DNA from: Bacillota bacterium | GTDB lineage: Bacteria; Bacillota; Clostridia; Lachnospirales; Lachnospiraceae | Direction: 5' to 3' | Length of the DNA: 37,523 nucleotides | Assembly: GCA_023441965.1 (NCBI GenBank) | Contig: JAEZNB010000044.1 | Coordinates: 1-37,523 of the forward strand | Shown: one piece after another, positions 1-6,709 of the stretch | Layout of the letters: the number at the start of each line of letters is the position of its first letter | Position numbering within the stretch: position 1 is the stretch's first letter | Notes under the pieces: generated by a model | What the model was told of the DNA's origin: nothing | What the model saw: the letters and a program-made list of their open reading frames with translations, nothing else | Databases searched by the model: none | Made by a program: the position numbers and the translations under genes

Positions 1-335
1 TTACTATCCTGCTCTTCGTATTCATCATGCAAAGCGGCAACATCATGAAGAAGACACTGGAGAAAGATGATCCCATCGAAAAACATATGGACAATATCCT
101 CCGTGAAGTGAAGAAGGATAGTTGGGCTAAGGTCACGATCCTCCTTGATGAATTGGAAGAAGACTGGAAGAAGCTCCTGTTCACATTGCAGTTCAGCTGT
201 GAAAGAGATGAGATCAATGCGATTCATTCCACGATCGCCCGTATGCGTGGAGCCGTAGCAGCAGAGGATAGAACAAATCTCCTCCTTGAGCTGGAAGAGA
301 CCAAAAGTCATTGGGACCGGCTGGGTGAATCATGA
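1..335 (+). CDS. DUF4363 family protein, 5' end outside the window
   Basis: The reading frame is open from base 3 and continues to the left, so the start is missing. The first visible residues (TILLFVFIM) look like the end of an N-terminal membrane anchor. They are followed by about 95 charged, helix-forming residues with the pattern W..(V/I)..LLDELEEDWKK and a C-terminal LLLELEETKSHWDRL. This matches my memory of DUF4363, small membrane-anchored proteins of Firmicutes with no known function, often next to a DUF421 (YetF-like) membrane protein. That neighbour would lie to the left and cannot be seen. A hairpin terminator follows directly, so this is the last gene of its transcript. Confidence 0.7.
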   Translation, partial: TILLFVFIMQSGNIMKKTLEKDDPIEKHMDNILREVKKDSWAKVTILLDELEEDWKKLLFTLQFSCERDEINAIHSTIARMRGAVAAEDRTNLLLELEETKSHWDRLGES

Positions 336-360
336 CCACCGGCTTAGCCGGTGGTTTGTT
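335..360 (+). terminator. Rho-independent terminator of the DUF4363 gene
   Basis: A perfect 9-bp stem (ACCACCGGC, 335-343, with GCCGGTGGT, 347-355) and a 3-base loop are followed by a short T-rich stretch. The stem starts on the last base of the stop codon. Confidence 0.8.
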
Positions 361-394
361 CTGCCCCCCTGTCACACCTCTGTCACATCATGTA

Positions 395-1807
395 TCATTC
401 AACCCTTTGATTCTTTAACAGGGTGCTGATCAGTTCTGCCCGACTCCCTACATCATATTTTGAAAAAATGTTCCTTGCGTGGGTTTTTACAGTATTCTCG
501 CTGATGAACAAAACCTCGGCAATTTCACGGTTGGACTTGCCTGAAAGGATGAGCTGCAATACCTCCTGCTCACGGAAGGTCAGTGGGTCAAGCGTTTTCA
601 CTTGTCGAACAATGTCCGTTTGCTGTGACTGACTCATATTGTCATAAGCGGCAAGGTAGGCATGGCTCTTCAGGAGTAATACAAGCTGGTGGTTCAGCGG
701 TGGCAGCATAACCAGTGTAACGCAAACCACAGTAAGGGCGATTACCGCAATCTCCGCACTGGGAAGTCCAATCGATGTTACGGCCATTCCCAGGACTCCT
801 CCGCAAAGGACACCGAATACATTGGCAGATAGTCCAACTCCAAAGGTTTGTGCCGGGTTGTCGCTATATTCCAGCATTTCACCAAGGATGCTCCACCAAA
901 ACAGATCAAAAATACCGCAAGCACCGAGCATCAGCGTATCCACGATCAGATAGTCAGTCGTCTTTCGTCCTAACAGCATAAAGCAAATGAAGGCTCCAAT
1001 AATCATAGCCATTCCAATATATAAGATTTTGGAACGCTTCGCTTTCATAGGAAGGTTACGCATAACAGCAAGCGCCACGATATAAGGTACGGCCCAATAC
1101 CAGCTCACCAGCCCTGTCAGATGCTCAAAAGCAGGATTAATGACCTGATACATCAGTCCGGAATTAATCGTAATGATAAAGACAAAAAGACACAGCAGGA
1201 TGAGTGGATTCTTTATACCCCCGTGTGTCTTACTTTTACTTTTTTTGCCATGCTCAGTCTCCTGCACCGCCGGCAGGAACCATAGGAAGACCATACCGAT
1301 TACAAGACATAGCATAGAAAGACTTAGCCCGATAAACGGTGACATGTTCATAGCAACCACGTTAACTGCAATCATCAACAGATTGGAATAAATCAGAACG
1401 TCAGCACAGGACTTAATACGCTTGTTCTTGGGAGTATAGGCTTTAAGGAAAAAACCCCATGCAGCCACCGCGCAGCCGCTAAAATATCCACCGACAATCA
1501 GTCCTACCAACCATAGAGCGGAGGGAGCAAAAAAGAAGGGGACGGTAGCAACTAAGCATAAACTCATGCCACCGAGGATGATCCTTTTGGCACCTCCGAT
1601 GAATTTAACAAGCAGGCCACAGGTAAAAAGCCCTGCAAAATGTGCGATAATTGCAGCCAGTATGTAACCGCCGGCATCTGTTCCACGCAGATCCAGCAGA
1701 CTATACAGCACTTGACCTTCAAACAGGAAGGACAGTATATACGCAAAGAGAAATGAGAATCCTGCGATAGATACCCTACGGGGATTTGCTGATTTTAAAC
1801 CGTTCAT
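395..1807 (-). CDS. MFS-like membrane domain fused to a LuxR-type DNA-binding domain
   Basis: About 400 N-terminal residues form roughly twelve hydrophobic segments laid out like a major-facilitator transporter. The last ~65 residues are a LuxR/GerE helix-turn-helix (LTFREQEVLQLILSGKSNRE, then IAEVLFISENTVKTHARNIF). Such membrane-tethered one-component regulators are common in some gut anaerobes. The inferred role is sensing or transporting a small molecule and controlling nearby genes; the ligand is unknown. A GTG six bases further upstream abuts the GGAAGG ribosome site, whereas the ATG at 1807 lies 6 bases from it, so 1807 is chosen (470 residues). Immediately upstream is a decayed O-methyltransferase, possibly a former target gene. 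Confidence 0.8.
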   Translation of the reverse strand: MNGLKSANPRRVSIAGFSFLFAYILSFLFEGQVLYSLLDLRGTDAGGYILAAIIAHFAGLFTCGLLVKFIGGAKRIILGGMSLCLVATVPFFFAPSALWLVGLIVGGYFSGCAVAAWGFFLKAYTPKNKRIKSCADVLIYSNLLMIAVNVVAMNMSPFIGLSLSMLCLVIGMVFLWFLPAVQETEHGKKSKSKTHGGIKNPLILLCLFVFIITINSGLMYQVINPAFEHLTGLVSWYWAVPYIVALAVMRNLPMKAKRSKILYIGMAMIIGAFICFMLLGRKTTDYLIVDTLMLGACGIFDLFWWSILGEMLEYSDNPAQTFGVGLSANVFGVLCGGVLGMAVTSIGLPSAEIAVIALTVVCVTLVMLPPLNHQLVLLLKSHAYLAAYDNMSQSQQTDIVRQVKTLDPLTFREQEVLQLILSGKSNREIAEVLFISENTVKTHARNIFSKYDVGSRAELISTLLKNQRVE

Positions 1808-1837
1808 ATACACCTTCCTTTGTCATAAGTACTACAA

Positions 1838-2078
1838 TTATTTCTTTACCAGAGCTATGCTGAAGCCATCCCACCCCTTAAGACCAACTGTTTGCAGTGC
1901 GGTTTCACTTAATAGGGGGGGTCTCTTCCATAGCCGATATAAACTTCCTTACGCCATGGACCCTGTCGTCCTCTGAATCAGGATTGCAGACTTCACCGTC
2001 TCTCACCACATTATCTCCAATGATTCATCCGCCCGGCCTTATCAGTTCTATCGCAAGCTCAAGATATTTAGGATTGTT
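1838..2078 (-). pseudogene. Remnant of an O-methyltransferase (C-terminal ~80 codons)
   Basis: Reading the minus strand in two frames recovers the end of a SAM-dependent O-methyltransferase (family 3, catechol-OMT-like). It reads NPKYLELAIELIRPGG, then IIGDNVVRDGEVCNPDSEDD, then after a frame change SETALQTVGLKGWDGFSIAL and VKK-stop. The GDNVVRDG and ALQTVG.KGWDGF blocks are typical of the family. It is broken twice: a TGA codon where a leucine is expected (PGG-stop-IIGDN), and a frameshift at a run of seven C (minus strand, 1915-1921). The N-terminal two thirds cannot be recognised. The stretch 2079-2205 shows nothing further that I can identify. Confidence 0.75.
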
Positions 2079-2205
2079 TCACTGCTTTTAGCTATATTTT
2101 TTTCGCTTGGTAGGCGGTCTTACTTATGTTGCTAAACTGGTTTATCAGAGGATGTCAGCCGCTTCAACTTCATATAATTCGTCTAATGTAAAGATTATGA
2201 AACAA

Positions 2206-2837
2206 CTAACTTAAATTAACAGTAAATTTGCCTCTGCTCCATAACCACATTGGTGTATGAATATCTATAGGGTAAAACTCTGTATCTCTTAATAATTCAA
2301 GCCATCTGTCTGCAACGATTTCTTGAACATTCGATAAATTACTTTCTAATGCCGTAATAACTCCAAGTTTTTCACTTGCCTGTATAATATGTGTATCAGG
2401 TGCTACGGTTATATTTTCCCTCTCCACAAATTTCAAGTCTGCATATTGTTCCATAACATATAACCAATAGTTCATTATTTTATTACCACCTAAATAAGGA
2501 AAATCCTTCTTATTATCAACAATATAATCCTTAATCTTTTGACTGAATAGCCATTTTCATAGAATAACCTTTGCAAATCATCTTCATATTTGGTCATGAA
2601 TGTATTACATAATGTTCTCCAAATAACAGGTTGCTTATTAGGTTGTAATGCCACCTTATATTTAGTCGGGTAAAAAATATCTTTTGTATCACTATCTAAA
2701 AAAGATTTATAAGCACATTCCCATAATACATATGAATTACGTTGATAATTGAGTGACATTGGTGATGTAAAATATAAATAATTATCTAATGAACCTTTTG
2801 GTAGCCCAGGATTTTCAGGCATTTTATTATCAGCCAC
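2206..2837 (-). pseudogene. Frameshifted gene, possibly a helix-hairpin-helix DNA glycosylase
   Basis: Two consecutive minus-strand frames (2837-2490 and 2475-2206) are pieces of one protein of about 210 residues. After ..LFYENGYSV the frame is lost in a run of four A. Adding one A restores KDYIVDNKKDFPYLGGNKI and joins it to MNYWLYVMEQYADLKF. The translation start is GTG at 2837, with GGAGGT six bases upstream. The restored protein has a hairpin-like LGGNKI with a lysine and, 28 residues on, VAPDTHI. A lysine followed by an aspartate in this setting is the catalytic pair of HhH-GPD DNA glycosylases. The spacing is closer to archaeal AGOG than to EndoIII (18). This family assignment is inference. 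The break could be a true mutation or a base-calling error. Confidence 0.55.
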
Positions 2838-2937
2838 GACAACACCTCCAGGTCAATAGACAAATTGAAATTTACTATATTGCTGTTATGGACCATTTTC
2901 TTCGCAATAAAACGAATAGGAAATGACTGATATTATG

Positions 2938-3357
2938 TTATATTTCATCACTGTAGTATTTTTTTATTGCATCTTCTAAGTTGTTTGCTTTCCATATACG
3001 ATTATCATATTCGTGCTCCCAAACAAACACATTATCGTCTCGTACTCCATCCTGGGATGTAATCGGGTAGCCATAATAATCACCACAGCCATTGCCTCCA
3101 AAAAATAATAAGCAGTCAAGGGGCATAAAACAATCAAGTTTTCGTACAGATAAATTTGTTTCTGTGATTTGCTCCGTAGAAAAAATAAGCCAATTATCCC
3201 CGTTCATTTTTAGCAGCAGTTCCTTTAAGTCATTAGGCAGTTTACAGCCCAGTGATTTTTCAACATCAGAAATCTGCTTTTCTGTGGCTGGGGGATTTGG
3301 CTTGATGTAATTATGTTTACTTGTCAAATCTCTATATATCACGTGCCAATCCATCAT
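2938..3357 (-). CDS. SMI1/KNR4 (SUKH) family protein
   Basis: This 139-residue protein has the SUKH pattern: an N-terminal PPATEKQISDVEKSLGCKLP, then DLKELLLKMNG, a central hydrophobic block (FFGGNGCGDYYGYPI), and W..E......AN.LEDAI..YY near the end. SUKH proteins are mostly immunity proteins against contact-dependent or polymorphic toxins, or anti-phage factors. No partner toxin is seen here, so an orphan immunity role is inference. The start ATG has AAGGGG eight bases upstream. It is the first intact gene downstream of repeat element copy A (about 180 bp away) and has the low GC of the island. Confidence 0.8.
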   Translation of the reverse strand: MMDWHVIYRDLTSKHNYIKPNPPATEKQISDVEKSLGCKLPNDLKELLLKMNGDNWLIFSTEQITETNLSVRKLDCFMPLDCLLFFGGNGCGDYYGYPITSQDGVRDDNVFVWEHEYDNRIWKANNLEDAIKKYYSDEI

Positions 3358-3472
3358 ATAACTATCCCCTTTTATATCAATAACTTTACATTTGCACTGC
3401 TCGATAAATTCAAATTTGTCGAACTGTTAGATCTCCCTATTATCGTTAATTGATTTTTCATTTACCATTATG

Positions 3473-3490
3473 GCTAATAAACATATTAGC
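3473..3490. repeat. Inverted repeat between repeat element A and the SUKH gene
   Basis: GCTAATA and TATTAGC form a perfect 7-bp inverted repeat around AACA. It lies in the leader between the repeat element and the SUKH gene. A comparable TTAGCC-containing inverted repeat occupies the same relative place beside copy B (4925-4973). An operator or RNA hairpin is possible. The rest of the gap 3358-3536 shows no gene. Confidence 0.45.
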
Positions 3491-3536
3491 ATATTTCAGT
3501 CATGTTGGTTATCCTATTCTTCAACCTTTTAACCCT

Positions 3537-3765
3537 AACATCCAACCTGACCACACAACCTCGGTTTTTTCAAATAACATCTAAATCGACCACTCATAAA
3601 CCTCTGATATCTATATTGACCACTCGCCAAGCACCGACATCTAAATCGCTATGTCACTGGGTTTTGAACACGTTTCGATATGTTCCCACGAAGTAAAAAA
3701 TCACGATTTTGAGACTTCAGTTTCCAGCCTCATAATCACACAAAAGGCTTATATCAAGCCTTCCC
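3537..3765 (-). repeat. Four-motif repeat element, copy A
   Basis: This is non-coding DNA with four related 20-bp motifs at 3636-3657, 3606-3625, 3576-3595 and 3537-3556. On the minus strand they follow the pattern G(A/T)GTGGTC...TTAGATGT, and they step by 30, 30 and 39 bp. About 105 bp beyond the first motif (to ~3765) is also shared with copy B, including TGTTCCCACGAAG and a TTGATATAA at the outer edge. Regularly spaced, same-direction motifs of this kind resemble the multiple transposase-binding repeats at ends of IS21-family elements, but no istA or istB gene and no opposite end is present. The outer edge overlaps the recombinase stump by 12 bp. Confidence 0.75.
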
Positions 3766-3945
3766 AGACACCCCGTTCAAAACTTTTGGATTTGCTGATG
3801 TTAATCTAGTTAGCACTGACACTTGAGCAGCAAGACTTTTTAACTGATACGCACTGTTTGTACTCACGCGACAGTAAATACCGACTCGCTTTTCTCGCTT
3901 CGGAGGCAATGGTGGTATAAAGTGTATTGTTTTATTATCGGTCAT
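3754..3945 (-). pseudogene. Serine recombinase N-terminal stump
   Basis: The 63-residue frame contains the start of a resolvase/invertase catalytic domain: KREKRVGIYCRVSTNSAYQL, with the nucleophile serine in CRVSTN, followed by KSLAAQVSVLTRLTSANP. The family normally continues for several hundred residues; here it breaks off after about 50 and runs into NGVSGKA-stop. In the adjacent frame the last codons read FERGVWEGLI-stop, and the LI-stop (TTGATATAA) is also present at the edge of copy B. The stump may therefore be head and tail of one gene with the middle deleted. The ribosome site AAGGAAGG, seven bases before the ATG, is intact. It lies downstream of the 268-residue gene and upstream of repeat copy A. 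Confidence 0.7.
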
Positions 3946-4014
3946 GACAAGACCTTCCTTATGAACGATTGCTTAAAATATTGTAATTTGAGTGTTTCAA
4001 AATAATGCTTAATA

Positions 4015-4821
4015 TCACGGCTTCATTTTAAAATATAAACGCCCGTCTTTTTCGCTAATGTAGGGCTTACGGTCTTTAATGTATTCATACTCAGGGTATT
4101 TTGCTATTATATTTCTAAGCATTGCTATTAATACAGGATGAATACTTCTATCATGATCGCTATTCATTACACAGCTTTTATTACAGAGCCAGTTTAGCAT
4201 CTCATCTTTATATTTTTCGATTTCAGGTTTTGCGATTTCAAACGGCATTTCAGAAAGGCATAACCAAAAAAACCACTTTGAATACCAAGAGCGTTTTTTG
4301 TCATGGACATGATTGTTATAATTATCAATTCTACTATTAATCCATTCCTTTTCATATGGTACTATTGTGCTTATAAATCTAAGTACAATAAGAGAAGTAT
4401 CAAAGCATTCGCCCAAACCATCGTCTTGATAACCATAACAAGTTGTTTTAAGTCGTTTTAATGTATCATTTACCATTTGTTGTACATTATCATTATCCGG
4501 TACAAATAAATATAGAAGCCTTAACACCTCAAGTTCATACATATTAGCTGATAGAATTTGAGTTTTCGGTGTTTGGTTGAAGATAGTTTTGAGTTTTTTG
4601 CCGGAATTATAGGGTGGCACATAATAAATAGGATACATTCTTCGTCCACTATCATCAATATTATTCGGGAACTTAACTCCGATATAAAACTTTTTTGCTT
4701 GCTCGGGTGTGCTACGTGCAGATAAAAGTTGGCTAACAATATCGCCTTTTTGTTTATCTGTCAGTTTTTCATCTATAATGAGTTGGTGATTAGTTTTAAT
4801 CATAAGTTCATACGCAATCAT
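4015..4821 (-). CDS. Unrecognised 268-residue protein, island cargo
   Basis: I do not recognise a family. The frame is open further upstream, but the ATG at 4821 (MIAYELMIKTNHQ) has AAAGGTG about seven bases before it and is the best start. The product appears soluble: no signal peptide or clear membrane segment. It is mainly helical, with a basic, aromatic-rich middle (KKRSWYSKWFFWLCLSEMPF) and a C-terminal ISEKDGRLYFKMKP. The N-terminal IIDEKLTDKQKGDIVSQLLS and VPDNDNVQQMVNDTLKRLK look like helical packing segments. It lies directly downstream of repeat element copy B and upstream of the recombinase stump. Low GC and rare-codon-rich composition match the island rather than the housekeeping genes. 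Confidence 0.75.
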   Translation of the reverse strand: MIAYELMIKTNHQLIIDEKLTDKQKGDIVSQLLSARSTPEQAKKFYIGVKFPNNIDDSGRRMYPIYYVPPYNSGKKLKTIFNQTPKTQILSANMYELEVLRLLYLFVPDNDNVQQMVNDTLKRLKTTCYGYQDDGLGECFDTSLIVLRFISTIVPYEKEWINSRIDNYNNHVHDKKRSWYSKWFFWLCLSEMPFEIAKPEIEKYKDEMLNWLCNKSCVMNSDHDRSIHPVLIAMLRNIIAKYPEYEYIKDRKPYISEKDGRLYFKMKP

Positions 4822-4924
4822 ACATTCACACCTTTCGACTAAAACAAATAATCTGCAAATTAAATACAAATTATCGAATCTCATAAGCTACTTATAAACG
4901 CAGCTTTATCTGTTCGCTCAATAC

Positions 4925-4973
4925 ATAGGCTAACAAGTATACTATTATTTTTCCCCTATGTTAGTTAGCCTAT
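4925..4973. repeat. Inverted repeat in the leader of the 268-residue gene
   Basis: ATAGGCTAAC (4925-4934) and GTTAGCCTAT (4964-4973) are perfect 10-bp inverted repeats separated by 29 bases. The right arm touches the proposed -10 box of the adjacent promoter, so either an operator pair or an RNA hairpin in the leader is possible. Confidence 0.5.
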
Positions 4974-5001
4974 TTTACCACATAAATATACCCACATCCA
5001 A
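4972..5001 (-). promoter_or_regulatory. Putative promoter reading out of repeat element B
   Basis: On the minus strand, TTGGAT (4996-5001) and TAAAAT (4972-4977) are 18 bp apart. The -35 box is part of the innermost 20-bp motif of copy B. It would drive the 268-residue gene with a leader of about 145 bases. Copy A keeps the TTGGAT but has a poorer -10. Confidence 0.4.
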
Positions 5002-5221
5002 CCTGACCACACAACCTCAAAAAAGTCAGAAAAAACATCTAAATTGACCACTCGTTAACCCATGTTATCTAACCCGACTACTCGCGGGGCACTGACATCT
5101 AAATCGCTCTGTCACAATGAAATTTGCTTGTTTCGACCTGTTCCCACGAAGCAAAAACCAAGCATTCTCTGAGCAGTAATCTTCGACCACAAAACCCCGA
5201 AAAGCCCTTATATCAATACCT
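4993..5221 (-). repeat. Four-motif repeat element, copy B
   Basis: This is a second, diverged copy of element A in the same direction. Motifs lie at 5094-5115, 5064-5083, 5034-5053 and 4993-5012 (steps 30, 30 and 41 bp). The block AACCTGACCACACAACCTC, the motif ACATCTAAATCGCT.TGTCAC and TGTTCCCACGAAG are shared with copy A. The outer edge, with the shared TTGATATAA, comes within about 20 bp of the rlmD stop codon. This marks the junction between island and housekeeping sequence. No gene is visible in 4885-5230. Confidence 0.75.
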
Positions 5222-5230
5222 TTTCACACC

Positions 5231-6595
5231 CTACTCTTTCACCCTTGTTATCAATACTACCGTCTCAACGTGCACACTATGCCCAAACTGGTCCACGGGT
5301 CTAACCTTTACCAGCTCATAATCCTTATCGCACAGGTACTTTAGGTCTCTTGCCAGGGTAGCAGGATCACAGGAGACATAGACCACCTTCTTCGGAGCCA
5401 TGGCTAGGATGGTATCCAGTAAGCTCTGATCGCAGCCCTTTCTGGGCGGGTCCACTACGATGATGTCCGCCTTCCGCTTCTCTTCCTGATATTTTCTGGG
5501 TAAGACTTCTTCTGCCGCTCCCACATAGAAGTCTGCATTTGTAATCCCATTCAGCTCTGCATTCTTCTTCGCATCCTCAATGGCCTGGGGAATGATCTCA
5601 ACACCATAAACCTGCTTTGCCCTCTGGGCAAGGAAGAGAGATATGGTGCCGATCCCGCAGTATAGGTCCCAGACAACCTCAGTCCCGTTAAGCTCCGCAT
5701 ATTCCAGAGTAAGCTCATAGAGCTTCTTGGTCTGCTCCGGATTCACCTGGTAGAAGGATAGGGGTGAGATTCTGTAGCTGATGGGTCCGATGGAATCGGT
5801 AATATAGGGTTCTCCCCAGAGGGGGATTACCCGCTCCCCCAAGATGATATTGGTCTTGGCGGTATTACAATTCAGACAGATGCTTTTCATTCCCGATATT
5901 TTCCTTAAGCCCTCCACCAGCTCCTTCTTATGAGGGATGTCCTGACCGTTAATGACCAGGCAAACCATGATCTCTCCGGACTGAAAGCCGACCCTGATCA
6001 GGATGTGTCGAAGGAGTCCCTTGTGGGTCTCTTCATCGTAGGGCTCTATCCGGTAGCTCTCCAGAAAGCCTCTTAGGAAGCTAAGTATCTCTGTATTTAC
6101 CGGTGCTCCGATATAGCAATGCTCCGTATCTATGATGGAATGGGTCCTTCCGGCATAGAAGCCGATGGTAAGCTTGCCCTCCTTGTTCCTTCCAACCGGG
6201 AATTGAGACTTGTTCCGATAATAATAGGGCTCCTCCATTCCGCAGATCGGCTCCATCGGAATCTCGGTGAAGCCGCCGATTCTGCTAAGACAGCTCCTAA
6301 CCTTATTCTCTTTGTACTCCAGTTGTTTTGCATACTCCATATGCATTAACTGGCAACCACCACATTTATCTGCAATCGGACATCGGGGCTGAACCCGGGA
6401 AGCGGAGGGTGTAAGGATCTCCTGCAGTCTTGCATAACCATAGGACTTGCCGGTCTTCATGACCTTAACAAGAACCTTATCCCCCACTACGGTATCCTTA
6501 ATGAAGAGGGTATAGCCCTCATACCTGCCAATGCCTTCTCCATCCGCTCCGATATCTTCAATTGTCACTACCACCTGATCGTTCTTCTTTACCAT
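5231..6595 (-). CDS. rlmD: 23S rRNA (uracil-C5)-methyltransferase, RlmD/RlmCD type
   Basis: This 454-residue protein methylates C5 of a uridine in 23S rRNA (U1939, and in some Firmicutes also U747; the sequence cannot tell which). It has an N-terminal TRAM RNA-binding domain (~1-60) and iron-sulfur cysteines in CPIADKCGGCQL with a fourth in EHCYIG. The SAM site is WDLYCGIGTISLFLA, followed by VDPPRKGCDQ and the catalytic cysteine in YVSCDPATLARDL. Length is normal. The ribosome site is weak (AGG only), so translation may depend on coupling to the upstream yhaM transcript, which ends 114 bp away. The island's repeat element begins just after its stop codon. Confidence 0.93.
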   Translation of the reverse strand: MVKKNDQVVVTIEDIGADGEGIGRYEGYTLFIKDTVVGDKVLVKVMKTGKSYGYARLQEILTPSASRVQPRCPIADKCGGCQLMHMEYAKQLEYKENKVRSCLSRIGGFTEIPMEPICGMEEPYYYRNKSQFPVGRNKEGKLTIGFYAGRTHSIIDTEHCYIGAPVNTEILSFLRGFLESYRIEPYDEETHKGLLRHILIRVGFQSGEIMVCLVINGQDIPHKKELVEGLRKISGMKSICLNCNTAKTNIILGERVIPLWGEPYITDSIGPISYRISPLSFYQVNPEQTKKLYELTLEYAELNGTEVVWDLYCGIGTISLFLAQRAKQVYGVEIIPQAIEDAKKNAELNGITNADFYVGAAEEVLPRKYQEEKRKADIIVVDPPRKGCDQSLLDTILAMAPKKVVYVSCDPATLARDLKYLCDKDYELVKVRPVDQFGHSVHVETVVLITRVKE

Positions 6596-6709
6596 GCCTG
6601 ATCTGCCTGTTCTAAGCCTTTCGCCTTATTGATAATTCTCTATCAAAATATCATTTACGCAACCTTTTCACACTTTTCTTATCTATGTTCGACTTCCTGA
6701 TGCTGCTCT

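Noticed and set aside
1897..2091. Open plus-strand frame of 64 codons beside the MFS-LuxR gene
   Set aside because: It lies antisense to the O-methyltransferase remnant, which explains the sequence; no ribosome site.
3502..3696. Plus-strand frame of 64 codons in repeat element A
   Set aside because: Its Thr/Ser-rich translation comes from the repeated 20-bp motifs; copy B does not keep the frame.
3537..5221. Repeats considered as a CRISPR array
   Set aside because: Only four diverged motifs per copy, spacers of about 10 bp, and no cas genes.
3537..5221. Copies A and B as the two ends of one transposon
   Set aside because: They are in direct, not inverted, orientation and no transposase gene lies between them.
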